Shown here: positions 10,376 to 21,603 of the stretch, piece after piece
Numbering within the stretch: position 1 is the stretch's first letter
Layout of the letters: every line of letters starts with the position of its first letter
Origin: Pseudacidovorax sp.
Lineage (GTDB): Bacteria; Pseudomonadota; Gammaproteobacteria; Burkholderiales; Burkholderiaceae_C
Direction: 5' to 3'
Assembly (NCBI RefSeq): GCF_017991995.1
Contig: NZ_JAGOPN010000004.1
Span: 276,245-340,244 of the forward strand
DNA length: 64,000 nt
Translations under genes and position numbers: made by a program
Notes under the pieces: generated by a model
What the model saw: only the letters and a program-made list of their open reading frames with translations
Database searches by the model: none
What the model was told of the DNA's origin: nothing

Positions 10376-11695
10376 GTGGCAACCAACGCGGCAACGCTCG
10401 CGAAGACCGGCAAGTTCGGCGACCTGCGTCGCCGGCTGGTCTTTCTGCTGCTCGCCCTCGTGGTGTACCGTATCGGCGCGCACATCCCCGTTCCCGGCAT
10501 CAACCCGGACCAGCTGGCTCAGCTGTTCCAGGGTCAGCAGGGCGGCATCCTGAGCCTGTTCAACATGTTCTCGGGTGGTGCGCTGTCGCGCTTCACGGTC
10601 TTCGCGCTGGGGATCATGCCGTACATCTCGGCATCGATCATCATGCAGCTGATGACCTATGTCCTTCCCTCCTTCGAGCAATTGAAGAAGGAAGGCGAGG
10701 CCGGCCGCCGCAAGATCACGCAGTACACCCGTTATGGCGCGCTGGGTTTGGCTCTTTTCCAGTCTTTCAGCATCGCTGTGGCGCTGGAGGCGTCTCCCGG
10801 CCTGGTGGTGGCACCTGGTTTCGGCTTCCGGTTCACCGCGATGGTGAGCCTGACGGCCGGTTCCATGTTCCTCATGTGGCTGGGTGAGCAGATCACGGAG
10901 CGGGGCCTGGGCAACGGCATCTCGATCATCATCTTCGCCGGTATCGCTGCGGGCTTGCCCAATGCGATCGGCGGGTTGCTGGAGCTGGTGCGTACCGGCG
11001 CCATGAGCGTGATCGTGGCCCTGTTCATCGTGGCGTTGGTCGTGCTGGTCACCTACTTCGTGGTGTTCGTCGAACGCGGACAGCGCAAGATCCTGGTGAA
11101 CTATGCGCGCCGTCAGGTGGGCAACAAGGTCTATGGTGGACAGGCTTCGCACCTGCCGCTGAAGCTGAATATGGCTGGCGTGATCCCCCCGATCTTCGCC
11201 TCGTCCATCATCCTGCTGCCCGCAACGGTGGTGGGTTGGTTCAGCACTGGCGACAGCATGCGCTGGCTCAAGGACATCGCTTCTGCGCTGGCCCCGGGAC
11301 AGCCGATCTACACGCTGCTGTACGCAGCAGCGATCGTGTTCTTCTGCTTCTTCTACACGGCGCTCGTGTTCAACAGCCGCGAGACCGCCGACAACCTGAA
11401 GAAGAGCGGTGCGTTCATCCCCGGGATCCGTCCTGGTGACCAGACCGCCCGCTACATCGACAAGATCTTGCTGCGTCTGACGCTGGCTGGCGCGGTGTAC
11501 ATCACCTTCGTCTGCCTGCTGCCGGAGTTCCTGATCCTGAAGTACAACGTGCCGTTCTATTTCGGCGGTACCTCGTTGCTGATCCTGGTGGTCGTGACGA
11601 TGGACTTCATGGCCCAGGTGCAGAACTACCTGATGTCGCAGCAGTACGAATCGCTGCTCAAGAAGGCCAACTTCAAGACGACGTTGGGTGGTTGA
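10376..11695 (+). CDS. secY: Preprotein translocase channel subunit SecY
   Basis: SecY forms the inner-membrane protein-conducting channel with SecE and SecG. The 439 residues include about ten membrane segments and the signature [20 protein letters not shown] as well as [20 protein letters not shown]. The start is GTG (10376) after AAGCAAGG. The following gap of 98 bp holds no infA; rpmJ comes next. Confidence 0.97.
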   Translation: MATNAATLAKTGKFGDLRRRLVFLLLALVVYRIGAHIPVPGINPDQLAQLFQGQQGGILSLFNMFSGGALSRFTVFALGIMPYISASIIMQLMTYVLPSFEQLKKEGEAGRRKITQYTRYGALGLALFQSFSIAVALEASPGLVVAPGFGFRFTAMVSLTAGSMFLMWLGEQITERGLGNGISIIIFAGIAAGLPNAIGGLLELVRTGAMSVIVALFIVALVVLVTYFVVFVERGQRKILVNYARRQVGNKVYGGQASHLPLKLNMAGVIPPIFASSIILLPATVVGWFSTGDSMRWLKDIASALAPGQPIYTLLYAAAIVFFCFFYTALVFNSRETADNLKKSGAFIPGIRPGDQTARYIDKILLRLTLAGAVYITFVCLLPEFLILKYNVPFYFGGTSLLILVVVTMDFMAQVQNYLMSQQYESLLKKANFKTTLGG

Positions 11696-11793
11696 ACGCA
11701 AGGTCGAGTGAACGCCCTGCCGCGACGAGCCGGGCACGCACATCGTGTTTCGGGCGTCCTAGGGTCGCCACAGTAAGAGTTAGGAGAAATGAA

Positions 11794-11907
11794 ATGAGAG
11801 TTTCGGCATCGGTCAAGCCCATCTGCCGCAATTGCAAGGTCATCCGCCGCAAGGGTGTGGTGCGCGTGATCTGCACCGACCCGCGCCACAAGCAGCGCCA
11901 GGGTTGA
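11794..11907 (+). CDS. rpmJ: 50S ribosomal protein L36
   Basis: This is the 37-residue zinc-type L36: [20 protein letters not shown] with the CxxC pair, then a third Cys and His ([12 protein letters not shown]). The start at 11794 follows AGGAGAAATGAA; the longer open frame from 11692 is not coding in character. It is the C+ form, so zinc-dependent. Confidence 0.96.
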   Translation: MRVSASVKPICRNCKVIRRKGVVRVICTDPRHKQRQG

Positions 11908-11930
11908 TTCGAGAGTTCTAGAGGACGCAC

Positions 11931-12296
11931 ATGGCACGTATTGCTGGCATCAACATCCCGCCGCACAAGCACGCCGAGATCGGCCTGACGGCAATCTTCG
12001 GCATCGGCCGTACCCGCGCTCGCAAGATCTGCGAAGCCTGCGGCATCGACTACGCCAAGAAGATCAAGGACCTGACGGACGCCGATCTCGAAAAGATCCG
12101 CGACCAGATCGCCCAATTCACGATCGAGGGTGACCTGCGTCGTGAAACCACGATGAACATCAAGCGCCTGATGGACATCGGCTGCTACCGCGGCTTCCGC
12201 CATCGTCGCGGTCTGCCGATGCGTGGTCAGCGCACGCGCACCAACGCCCGTACCCGCAAGGGTCCGCGCAAGGCTGCCCAGGCCCTGAAGAAGTAA
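11931..12296 (+). CDS. rpsM: 30S ribosomal protein S13
   Basis: S13 contacts the tRNA and the large subunit at the head. The 121 residues begin [20 protein letters not shown] and end in the basic tail [19 protein letters not shown]. First gene of the alpha part of the run. Confidence 0.97.
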   Translation: MARIAGINIPPHKHAEIGLTAIFGIGRTRARKICEACGIDYAKKIKDLTDADLEKIRDQIAQFTIEGDLRRETTMNIKRLMDIGCYRGFRHRRGLPMRGQRTRTNARTRKGPRKAAQALKK

Positions 12297-12308
12297 AGAG
12301 AGAACAGC

Positions 12309-12713
12309 ATGGCTAAAGCTCCTGCCAACAACGCCGCACAGCGTGTGCGCAAGAAGGTCCGCAAGAACGTTGCGGACGGCATTGCGCACGTGCATGCGTC
12401 GTTCAACAACACGATCATCACCATTACCGACCGCCAGGGCAACGCGCTGTCCTGGGCTTCCTCGGGTGGCCAAGGCTTCAAGGGTTCGCGCAAGTCGACG
12501 CCCTTCGCTGCCCAGGTGGCTTCCGAAGTGGCCGGCCGCGCCGCTGTCGAGCAAGGCATCAAGAACCTGGACGTCGAGATCAAGGGCCCCGGCCCGGGTC
12601 GCGAATCCTCGGTGCGCGCACTGGCTGCGTTGGGCATCCGCATCACGTCGATCTCCGACGTGACCCCGGTGCCCCACAACGGCTGCCGTCCCCAGAAGCG
12701 TCGTCGCATCTGA
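12309..12713 (+). CDS. rpsK: 30S ribosomal protein S11
   Basis: S11 lies on the platform of the small subunit near the mRNA exit. The 134-residue product has [20 protein letters not shown] and the C-terminal [14 protein letters not shown] terminator-like hairpin begins 14 bp after its stop. Confidence 0.97.
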   Translation: MAKAPANNAAQRVRKKVRKNVADGIAHVHASFNNTIITITDRQGNALSWASSGGQGFKGSRKSTPFAAQVASEVAGRAAVEQGIKNLDVEIKGPGPGRESSVRALAALGIRITSISDVTPVPHNGCRPQKRRRI

Positions 12714-12726
12714 GGTGAGGCCGCCT

Positions 12727-12760
12727 GCGCAGTCCGCCTCCGGGCGGTCTGCGCGTTTTT
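12727..12760 (+). terminator. Terminator or attenuator hairpin between rpsK and rpsD
   Basis: Arms at 12727-12738 and 12743-12754 pair over 12 bp with a single T:T mismatch around a TCCG loop, followed by GTTTTT. This is a good rho-independent terminator shape inside a ribosomal operon. rpsD and rpoA lie downstream, so it probably reduces rather than ends transcription, or rpsD has its own promoter in 12761-12856. Confidence 0.7.
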
Positions 12761-12856
12761 GCGTTCTCGCTTTTCACAAGCCCACCGCCATCGACCGAAA
12801 CGACTGATGGCTCCCGCGGCAGCAATGCTCGCGGCAGAAACCACAAGGAAAATACC

Positions 12857-13480
12857 GTGGCACGTTACCTCGGCCCCAAGGCCAAACTCTCCCGCCGTGA
12901 AGGCACCGACCTGTTCCTGAAGAGTGCCCGCCGCTCCATCGCGGACAAGGCCAAGTTCGACTCCAAGCCCGGCCAGCACGGCCGTACCTCGGGTCAGCGC
13001 ACCTCCGACTTCGGTCTGCAACTGCGCGAGAAACAGAAGGTCAAGCGCATGTATGGCGTGCTGGAAAAGCAATTCCGCCGCTACTTCGCCGAAGCCGATC
13101 GCCGCAAGGGCAACACCGGCGCCAACTTGCTGTCGCTGCTCGAGTGCCGTCTGGACAACGTCGTCTATCGCATGGGCTTCGGTTCGACCCGTGCCGAAGC
13201 GCGCCAGTTGGTGTCGCACAAGGCGATCACGGTGAACGGCCAGTCGGTCAACATCCCGTCCTACCTGGTGAAGGCCGGTGACGTCGTGGCCGTTCGCGAG
13301 AAGTCCAAGAAGCAGGCCCGCATCATCGAGGCGCTGCAACTGGCCCAGCAGGTCGGCATTCCGGGCTGGGTCGAAGTGAGCATCGACAAGGCCGAAGGCA
13401 CCTTCAAGAAGGCCCCGGACCGTGACGAATTCGGCGCTGACATCAACGAATCGCTGATCGTCGAACTCTACTCGCGTTAA
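12857..13480 (+). CDS. rpsD: 30S ribosomal protein S4
   Basis: S4 nucleates small-subunit assembly and in E. coli represses the alpha operon. The 207 residues begin at GTG (12857; [20 protein letters not shown]). The S4 RNA-binding domain ([20 protein letters not shown]) is central. It is separated from rpsK by a 143-bp gap with a hairpin, more than elsewhere in the cluster. Confidence 0.97.
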   Translation: MARYLGPKAKLSRREGTDLFLKSARRSIADKAKFDSKPGQHGRTSGQRTSDFGLQLREKQKVKRMYGVLEKQFRRYFAEADRRKGNTGANLLSLLECRLDNVVYRMGFGSTRAEARQLVSHKAITVNGQSVNIPSYLVKAGDVVAVREKSKKQARIIEALQLAQQVGIPGWVEVSIDKAEGTFKKAPDRDEFGADINESLIVELYSR

Positions 13481-13620
13481 AGCGAGACCCAGAGGCGACC
13501 GGTGGCGCTGCCGCGCAGCGCCACCCTTGAATGTTTTTGTACCCCCTCGAAGGCATTCGAGGCGGGCACTTCACCAGCCTTACCGGTGTAACGAGCCGGG
13601 GGTATTGAGAGGAAGTCCGC

Positions 13621-14613
13621 ATGCAAACCACCCTGCTGAAACCCAAGACCATCCAGGTCGAGCAACTGGCTGCCAACAAGGCGAAGGTCACGCTCGAGCC
13701 TTTCGAGCGCGGCTATGGCCACACGCTCGGCAACGCGCTGCGCCGCGTTCTGCTGTCGTCGATGGTGGGGTATGCAGCCACGGAAGTGACGATCGCCGGC
13801 GTGCTGCACGAGTACTCGTCGATCGACGGCGTCCAGGAAGACGTCGTGAACATCCTGCTCAACCTCAAGGGCGTGGTGTTCAAGCTGCACAACCGCGACG
13901 AGGTCACGCTGAGCCTGCGTAAGGAAGGCGAAGGTCCGGTCACGGCCGCCGACATCCAGACGCCGCACGACGTCGAGATCATCAATCCCGAGCATGTCAT
14001 CGCCCACCTGTCGCAAGGCGGCAAGCTGGACATGCAGATCAAGGTCGAGAAGGGCCGCGGCTACGTGCCCGGCACCATGCGCCGTTATGCGGACGAGCCG
14101 ACCAAGTCGATCGGCCGCATCGTGCTCGACGCGTCGTTCTCGCCCGTCAAGCGGGTGAGCTACACCGTCGAGAGCGCCCGCGTCGAGCAGCGCACCGACC
14201 TGGACAAGCTGCTGGTCGAGATCGAGACCAACGGTGCGATCACCGCCGAAGATGCCGTGCGCGCCTCGGCCAAGATCCTGGTCGAGCAACTGGCCGTCTT
14301 CGCGCAGCTGGAAGGCGGCGAGCTGACCGGCATGTTCGAGCAGCCTGCCCAGCGCAGTGCTCAGCAGTTCGACCCGATCCTGCTGCGCCCTGTCGATGAG
14401 CTGGAACTGACCGTGCGCTCGGCCAACTGCCTGAAGGCCGAGAACATCTACTACATCGGCGATCTGATCCAGCGCACCGAGAACGAGCTGCTCAAGACCC
14501 CGAACCTGGGTCGAAAGTCGCTCAACGAAATCAAGGAAGTCCTCGCTTCGCGCGGTCTGACCCTTGGCATGAAGCTCGAAAGCTGGCCACCGGCCGGCCT
14601 CGACAAGCGCTGA
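13621..14613 (+). CDS. rpoA: RNA polymerase alpha subunit
   Basis: Alpha dimerises to assemble RNA polymerase; its C-terminal domain contacts UP elements and activators. The 330 residues show the N-terminal assembly domain ([20 protein letters not shown]) and the C-terminal helix-hairpin region ([20 protein letters not shown]). SD AGGAAG precedes ATG 13621. The 140-bp gap before it holds no gene. Confidence 0.98.
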   Translation: MQTTLLKPKTIQVEQLAANKAKVTLEPFERGYGHTLGNALRRVLLSSMVGYAATEVTIAGVLHEYSSIDGVQEDVVNILLNLKGVVFKLHNRDEVTLSLRKEGEGPVTAADIQTPHDVEIINPEHVIAHLSQGGKLDMQIKVEKGRGYVPGTMRRYADEPTKSIGRIVLDASFSPVKRVSYTVESARVEQRTDLDKLLVEIETNGAITAEDAVRASAKILVEQLAVFAQLEGGELTGMFEQPAQRSAQQFDPILLRPVDELELTVRSANCLKAENIYYIGDLIQRTENELLKTPNLGRKSLNEIKEVLASRGLTLGMKLESWPPAGLDKR

Positions 14614-14692
14614 GAAGTCCTCGGGCTTCTCGCTCCACGGGGCAGTACCTGATCCGGCTGCCCCGATCAACTAAAGTCAAAAGGAAATCACC

Positions 14693-15091
14693 ATGCGTCA
14701 CGGCCTCGGTCTTCGCAAACTCAACCGCACCAGCTCGCACCGCCTCGCGATGCTGCGCAACATGTCCAACTCGCTGATCGAGCACGAAGCCATCAAGACG
14801 ACCGTGCCCAAGGCGAAGGAACTGCGCCGCGTCGTGGAGCCGCTGATCACGCTGGCCAAGAACCCCACCGTCGCCAACAAGCGCCTGGCGTTCGACCGCC
14901 TGCGCAACCGCGACAACGTCGTCAAGCTCTTCAACGAACTGGGCCCGCGCTACCAGGCTCGCCCGGGTGGCTACACGCGCATCCTGAAGATGGGCTTCCG
15001 TGTTGGCGACAACGCACCCATGGCGCTGGTCGAGCTCGTCGATCGTCCGGAAATTTCTGACGAACAAGACGTGCAAACTTCGCAAGACTGA
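14693..15091 (+). CDS. rplQ: 50S ribosomal protein L17
   Basis: L17 ends the alpha run, as in most bacteria. The 132 residues begin [20 protein letters not shown] and contain [13 protein letters not shown]. Between rpoA and rplQ lies a 7-bp inverted repeat (GGGGCAG and CTGCCCC), then an AAAGGA SD. The tRNA-fMet promoter overlaps the end of this gene. Confidence 0.97.
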   Translation: MRHGLGLRKLNRTSSHRLAMLRNMSNSLIEHEAIKTTVPKAKELRRVVEPLITLAKNPTVANKRLAFDRLRNRDNVVKLFNELGPRYQARPGGYTRILKMGFRVGDNAPMALVELVDRPEISDEQDVQTSQD

Positions 15092-15093
15092 CA

Positions 15094-15099
15094 TATAAT
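15094..15099 (+). promoter_or_regulatory. -10 box of the tRNA-fMet promoter
   Basis: A perfect TATAAT starts 2 bp after the rplQ stop and ends 11 bp before the tRNA. The expected -35 region falls inside the last rplQ codons and is poor (GTGCAA at 15071-15076). The tRNA can probably be transcribed independently of the ribosomal operon. Confidence 0.5.
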
Positions 15100-15110
15100 C
15101 TATTCTTCGA

Positions 15111-16727
<1,617 letters not shown>

Positions 16728-16880
16728 GTCGGGCTTCAATGGTCTGGTGGACGAGCTGCCGGGCGAGTAGCTCGATCAGTTGGGCGCGGAAGTGCGCGCG
16801 GTCGGCGCGGGGGCGCATCGTAGGGCTGCCGCGGCCGGCCAGTGATTTCGGCCTCCCTTCGGCGGCGAACTGTCGGACGG

Positions 16881-17081
16881 TCAAGGCGTGGCCTCCGGTT
16901 TCGTTCTGGCCGCCGCGGCACGTTCACGCACGCGGCGCACTTGCTGTGCGCGGCGCGCTTCCTCGAACGCCGCGGCGGTGTCGGCGCGGGCGGTGGCTGC
17001 GCGCTCTTCGATGAAGGCCGCGATGCGGCGCAGGGCCGCGCTACAGCGCCGGTCGAGGCTGAACACGGGCCGGGCCTTCAT
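16881..17081 (-). CDS. Small Ala/Arg-rich helical protein
   Basis: The 66-residue product begins MKARPVFSLDRRCSAALRRI and is predicted by eye to be a long charged helix (AAFEEARRAQQVRRVRERAA). Its ATG overlaps the stop of the helicase-methyltransferase (ATGA), so the two are probably translated together. No known family; it could be a small partner of the methyltransferase, but that is only position-based. Confidence 0.55.
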   Translation of the reverse strand: MKARPVFSLDRRCSAALRRIAAFIEERAATARADTAAAFEEARRAQQVRRVRERAAAARTKPEATP

Positions 17082-19708
17082 GCCGCCACCTCTTCAAGGT
17101 CGAACAGGCTTGGCATGGCCAGCTCGCGCGCGGCAGCCTCGCAGTAGGCGGCGCCGTCGGCGAAGTAGGTGGGGCTCAGCTCGCAGCCGCGGCCGCGGCG
17201 CTTGAGCTTCACGGCGATGTAGGGCACCGTCATCAGGCCGCCAAAGGGGTCGAACACCTCTTCGCCTTCGTTGGTGAATTGGGTGATGGCCCGCTCGGCA
17301 ATGTCGAATTGCATCGGGCACAGGTGCATTTCGCGGCCGGCGGAGGACTGGGCTCCGTTGAGGGTGCGCATGCGCGTGATGTCGGTCCACACGTCATCGC
17401 TCCACGACTGCGGCTGCAGCAGCATGAAGCTGGTGGGCAGCATGCCCTTTTCGGACAGGGCCTCGCCGATCTTCACGTCGTGCTCGAAGTCATAGACGGC
17501 GGTCAGCGAGTGCTGTTTGAACAGCTTGAAGATGACGTCGTGCGGCAGGCCCTCCAGCTCTTCGGGCGTGAGCAGGCGGTTGCCGCTGGAGCGCATGAAG
17601 CCATGCGCGTCGAGCTGCCAGCGGGCGCGGGAGTACTTGCCCTTGGACTTGACCACCGGCACGTCGGCATAGCCGCGCGTCGGGTCGCTGGGCGCCTTGC
17701 GGAACAGCAGCAGGTACTCGCTCATTCCGCAGCCCTGGCGCGAGCCGTCCTTGCACTGTTCGCTCCAGCCCAGGCGGTAGGTCTGGGCGTTCTCGCGCAC
17801 CACGTCGGTGGTGATGGTCTTGCGGCCGATGAAGTGGAAGCCGTGCCGGCGGAAGCGGGCGACGGTGTCGAGGTCGAAGGGGTACTCGGTCTGGAAGCCC
17901 AGGCCGGTCATGCCGCCCGGCACGATGCGGTTCTTGACGTGGATGGCGGCCACCCGGCCGGGCTGCAGCACGCGCAGCAGCTCGGGGATCAGGAAGTCCA
18001 TCTGCTGGAAGAAGTGCTCGTTGTTGTCGGTGTGGCCGAAGTCCGCATAGTTCGGCGAGTACTCGTACTGGGTGGAGAAGGGAATCGACGTCAGGATCAG
18101 GCCCACGCTGTCGCTCTCCATGCGGCGCGTCTCTTTCACGCAGTCCTCGTTCACCAGGGTGTAGCCCTCGCCCTTGACCTCGACCCGCTCGACGCCGAGC
18201 GCGCGGGTCAGCTGCTGGGCCATGGCGATGCGCGACAGCCCGTACTCACGAATGATTTCTGCCATCTTGGCCCTCAGCTCTTTGTCTTGGTTCCACTTGC
18301 GTTCGAGGTTGCGGCGCACCTCGCGCTCGGCCTCGGTGTAGATCAGGTCGATGCGCACGCGGTGCGGCTGCAGGAAGCGGTGCACGCGGTGGATCGACTG
18401 GATGAAGTCCTTGAACTTGTGGCCGATGCCGAGGAAGACCTCCCAATGGCAGTGGCGCTGGAAGTTGCAGCCCGAGCCCAGCATCACCGGCTTGCCAGCC
18501 AGCTCGGGCACCTTGCCGCGGGCGAAGCCGATCACGGCCTGCTCGCGTTCTTCGAGGTCCTGTGAGCCGTACACCGAGACGATGCCCGGCACCGCCTGCT
18601 CGATGGCGCGCCGCTCGTCTTCGAGGTCGTGCCAGATGATGCGGTGCGCGGCCGGGTCTTCGGCCCGGATCTCCAGCAGCTTGGCCACGCGCGCGGACAG
18701 GCTCGCGCGCTTCTCGCGGGCCGCGTCCACCACGCCGATGGCCTGGGTGCGAAACATGCGCTGCTGGCCCCATTCCTCGGCGCCGGCGTCGCTGTGGTCG
18801 CTGGGGATTTCGTGCCAGCGCACGTCCAGCGGCGGCAGCTCGTAGCCGGCATCCGAGAAGCTCGGGTCGAGGTCCGACGGGCGCTGCACGAACAGGGCCC
18901 AGCTCGCCATCCACAGCCAGAACTCGCGTTCCTTGTGCGGGTGAATCGTCAGCTGGTCGGCCTTCTCACTGTTGCGCTTGAAGAAGCGGGTTTTCGCCTG
19001 GCCCACGTCCATGATGTCGAGGAAGGCGGCATAGGCCAGCAGCTCCACGTACTCATTCGGGCTCGGCGTGGCCGTGGCCACCAGGCGGTACCGGACGCTG
19101 CCACCGCGCACGCGCTGGTGCATGCTGCGCCGGTCGTCGCCCGCGAAGAGCGCCATGAACTCACGGAAGGTCTTCGAGCCACCGAAGGCCCGCAGGCAAT
19201 CGGCCTCGTCGAGGCTGGCGACCGAGAAGTCGCGCGGGTCGAGCTTGCCTTCGCGCACCGTTTCGTAGTTGGTCAGGTAGATGCCCTCGGAGTCGTCGCA
19301 TTCGGCCAGCGAGCGCACGAACTTGACGCGCGGGATGCGGTCAGGCCGGCCCGCCTGCCAGGCGCGCAGCTGCTCGCGCTGCGCGTCGGTGAAGGCCGGG
19401 TCGTCGCCGGTGGCCAGCTTGTGCGCGTCGGCGATGAACTCCAGCCGCACGCCCAGGGGCAGCACGACCAGGCCCATGCCGCCGGCGTGCTGCCGCACGA
19501 TGCGGACGAACTCCAGCTGGTCGAAGGTCTTGCCCAGGCCGAAGGCCTTGAACACTGCGCGGCGACCACCGGCGACGGCCCAGCGCACCGTGGCGCGCTG
19601 GAACGGGGCCAACAGCGGGTTGACCTCGTCGTCGCCGATGTCGAAGCCCAGGGACGGGGCGAGCTGGACCTTGGCGCGCAGGAAGTCGGTGTAATCCTCG
19701 CCGCTCAT
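17078..19708 (-). CDS. Helicase-DNA methyltransferase fusion
   Basis: From ATG 19708 the product is 876 residues. The N-terminal half is an SF2/SNF2-like ATPase: Walker A-like FGLGKTF (56-62), DEAD (167-170), VATATPSPNEY (210-220) and the motif VI-like QSIHRVHRFLQPHR (437-450). The C-terminal half is an N4-cytosine/N6-adenine methyltransferase in beta order: catalytic motif TSIPF (540-544, in place of the usual SPPY) before the SAM-binding motif DPFGGLMTV (from about 820) and RGCELSPTYF. It overlaps dcm and the next small gene by ATGA. Likely role: self-modification against host restriction, with the ATPase moving along or opening DNA; this is inference. The first 115 codons of the longer open frame belong to the dcm gene region in another frame and are excluded. 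Confidence 0.85.
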   Translation of the reverse strand: MSGEDYTDFLRAKVQLAPSLGFDIGDDEVNPLLAPFQRATVRWAVAGGRRAVFKAFGLGKTFDQLEFVRIVRQHAGGMGLVVLPLGVRLEFIADAHKLATGDDPAFTDAQREQLRAWQAGRPDRIPRVKFVRSLAECDDSEGIYLTNYETVREGKLDPRDFSVASLDEADCLRAFGGSKTFREFMALFAGDDRRSMHQRVRGGSVRYRLVATATPSPNEYVELLAYAAFLDIMDVGQAKTRFFKRNSEKADQLTIHPHKEREFWLWMASWALFVQRPSDLDPSFSDAGYELPPLDVRWHEIPSDHSDAGAEEWGQQRMFRTQAIGVVDAAREKRASLSARVAKLLEIRAEDPAAHRIIWHDLEDERRAIEQAVPGIVSVYGSQDLEEREQAVIGFARGKVPELAGKPVMLGSGCNFQRHCHWEVFLGIGHKFKDFIQSIHRVHRFLQPHRVRIDLIYTEAEREVRRNLERKWNQDKELRAKMAEIIREYGLSRIAMAQQLTRALGVERVEVKGEGYTLVNEDCVKETRRMESDSVGLILTSIPFSTQYEYSPNYADFGHTDNNEHFFQQMDFLIPELLRVLQPGRVAAIHVKNRIVPGGMTGLGFQTEYPFDLDTVARFRRHGFHFIGRKTITTDVVRENAQTYRLGWSEQCKDGSRQGCGMSEYLLLFRKAPSDPTRGYADVPVVKSKGKYSRARWQLDAHGFMRSSGNRLLTPEELEGLPHDVIFKLFKQHSLTAVYDFEHDVKIGEALSEKGMLPTSFMLLQPQSWSDDVWTDITRMRTLNGAQSSAGREMHLCPMQFDIAERAITQFTNEGEEVFDPFGGLMTVPYIAVKLKRRGRGCELSPTYFADGAAYCEAAARELAMPSLFDLEEVAA

Positions 19709-21603
19709 GCAGAGCCTCCTGCCAAGCTCAACGCCACAGCCACATTGCGCACCCAGATGGGCGTGCTGCCCAGCGCGAAGGTCTCGCCGCTCCAGGCCAG
19801 CATCAGCGTGCGGCCCATTTCCTCGGCCACTGCCTGCGCGGCCGCGGGCGGGACGGCGTTGCCGATGCGCTCGCGCCAGGCCTGATCGCTCAGGCCGTCG
19901 AGTTCGAGCTGATCTTCCGGGTCCACGAGCGACTGCAGCGCGGCCAGCTCCAGCGTGGTGAAGGGCCGGTGCCATGTGCCGTCGAGCGATCGGATGCGGC
20001 AGACCAGCTTGTCGGCCGGCGCGGGCATCGGGCGCGGGTCGGCCACGCTCCACCGGCCGTTATCGTGATCGGCCGAGGCGCTGACCGCGCCGCTGTGGCC
20101 GTCCCACGGCACAACGCCGTAGTGGCCGCCCGTGAGGTAGGCATCGCCGGCGCTGCGCTGGATTCCCGGCCGCGGGTCGGCGACCGCGTAGGAGCCCTCG
20201 CCCGACGTGCTGCCGCCGATCACCGTGCGGCCTGCGGCGGCCCAGTCCGCGCAGTGGTACTTGCCGAAGAGCCGCCCCTGCGGGCCGCGCGGATCGGCCA
20301 CAGCCTGGGCGCTGCCGTGCGCGCCGGTGACGGTGTTGCCGGTCCGGTCCCAGGCGACGATGCGGAACTCGTTCGAGAACTTGGCGGGCCCGCCGTGGCG
20401 CGGGTCGGCCACGCTGAACGTGCCTTGGCCAGGCGACTTCACGCCGATCACGGCGCCGGCCGTCTGTTCCATGCGAATGACGCCGTACTGCTGGTACTGG
20501 GCGGCGCCGGCCTCGGCACGCGGGTCGGCGACGGCGAAGCGGCCGTTGCTGGGCAGCGACTCGCCGGCCACCGCGCCGGCGGTACCGGCCCAGTCCGTGA
20601 CGCCACAGCCTGCACCGTAGAGCTGGTGCCGCGGGTCGGCCACAGAGAAGGCGCCGTTGTGCGGCCGGTTCGCGCCGGCGACCACGCCCGTGGGCTCGGC
20701 CCAGTCGCGCACGCCCAGCGCGCCGCCGTGCATGTCCGGCACGATGAGGAAGTCACTCAGCACGCCGTCCTCGACCGCCAGCCGGTTCAGGCTGCGCCAG
20801 TCGCTGCCAGCTTCGACGAACGCGAGGCGCACCCAGGTCTTCCACTGCAGTGAGGGCACGCGGTGCATGGGCCCGGCGCGCAGATCGCCCGGCAGCGGCA
20901 TGCGGCCGAGCACGTCGCCGACGGCGCGCAGCTGCTGCTTGGCGGGCTCGTAGAGGAAGGGCGGCACCTTGGCCATGTGGCGGGCCACAAGCAGGAAGCG
21001 CTTGCGGCTCTGTGCCAGGCCGGCCAGCTCGCCGCAGTCGTGGGTGGTCTCGGCGACCGCGTAGCCATAGGTCCGAAGCAGGTCGCCGATCTGGTCGAGC
21101 AGGTGCCGCCCGCGCGTGGCGATGCGCGGCACGTTCTCGAACAGCAGCATCTCGACCGGGTCGTCTTTGTAGGCCTCCAGCAGCAGCCAGATGCCGCGCA
21201 GCGTCAGGCGGTTGAGCGCCTGATACTTTTCGGTCTTGCTCTTGCCCTCGGACAGCAGGCCGCTGAAGCCCTTGCACGGCGCCGACAGGAAGACGATGTG
21301 CGGCCGCTCGTGGTGGAAGGCCGCGTGAATGTCAGCGGGCGTGGCCTCGCGCCAAGTAGCCGGCGGCTCCGCGCCGTGAAAGGCCGTGTACTGGCTGCGG
21401 TCGAACATGTCCAGCACGGTGCCGGCGACGCCGGCGGCGCGGCCGAAGTCGGCGATGGCGGCCGGGTCGTTGTCGATGCCGCCAACGCAGCGGAACCGCG
21501 CGCGCTGGCTACCCAGCACCGGCCGGGCGGCATTGAAGCCCTTGGCGCCGCCGCCCAAGCCGCAGAACAGGTGGCCATGGCGAATCTCAATGGTGGTGGG
21601 CAT
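19705..21603 (-). CDS. C5-cytosine DNA methyltransferase with internal repeat array
   Basis: Transfers a methyl group from SAM to cytosine C5. Motifs (numbered from ATG 21609) are SAM site LFCGLGGGAKGF (14-25), catalytic Cys112 in PCKGFS, ENV (158-160), QSRKRFLLVA (200-209) and GNAVPP (583-588). Where a target-recognition domain is expected there are six repeats of about 37-46 residues, each ending VADPR. ATG 21603 is preferred because it overlaps the upstream stop (TGATG), giving 632 residues, long for this family. It is coupled to the helicase-methyltransferase by ATGA. Probably protects phage DNA from host restriction. Dcm-like proteins of phages vary in this region; no companion nuclease is visible. 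Confidence 0.88.
   Translation of the reverse strand: MPTTIEIRHGHLFCGLGGGAKGFNAARPVLGSQRARFRCVGGIDNDPAAIADFGRAAGVAGTVLDMFDRSQYTAFHGAEPPATWREATPADIHAAFHHERPHIVFLSAPCKGFSGLLSEGKSKTEKYQALNRLTLRGIWLLLEAYKDDPVEMLLFENVPRIATRGRHLLDQIGDLLRTYGYAVAETTHDCGELAGLAQSRKRFLLVARHMAKVPPFLYEPAKQQLRAVGDVLGRMPLPGDLRAGPMHRVPSLQWKTWVRLAFVEAGSDWRSLNRLAVEDGVLSDFLIVPDMHGGALGVRDWAEPTGVVAGANRPHNGAFSVADPRHQLYGAGCGVTDWAGTAGAVAGESLPSNGRFAVADPRAEAGAAQYQQYGVIRMEQTAGAVIGVKSPGQGTFSVADPRHGGPAKFSNEFRIVAWDRTGNTVTGAHGSAQAVADPRGPQGRLFGKYHCADWAAAGRTVIGGSTSGEGSYAVADPRPGIQRSAGDAYLTGGHYGVVPWDGHSGAVSASADHDNGRWSVADPRPMPAPADKLVCRIRSLDGTWHRPFTTLELAALQSLVDPEDQLELDGLSDQAWRERIGNAVPPAAAQAVAEEMGRTLMLAWSGETFALGSTPIWVRNVAVALSLAGGSA
20032..20715 (-). 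repeat. Six tandem degenerate repeats inside the C5 methyltransferase gene
   Basis: The encoded units contain a DWA-like start, TG-VAG in the middle, an NG-F/Y stretch and a closing VADPR. VADPR occurs at residues 323, 360, 400, 437, 476 and 522 (spacing 37, 40, 37, 39, 46). The DNA copies are diverged, so recombination has not homogenised them recently. On the plus strand this appears as recurring GCGCGGGTCGGC-type blocks. Confidence 0.85.

Noticed and set aside
11696-11793. infA between secY and rpmJ
   Set aside because: The 98-bp gap is too short and no frame resembles IF-1.
16736-16927. A 63-residue Arg/Pro-rich frame before the recombinase
   Set aside because: It is out of step with the ATGA-coupled chain and looks like a shadow; the 16693-16884 frame fits better.
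20032-20715. CRISPR-like or satellite repeat
   Set aside because: The periodic pattern is protein-level (VADPR units) inside an open methyltransferase frame; DNA copies are diverged and of uneven length.
17078-21603. A restriction-modification system formed by the two methyltransferases
   Set aside because: No nuclease domain (for example PD-ExK or HNH) is seen in the neighbouring genes, so they are treated as protective methyltransferases.
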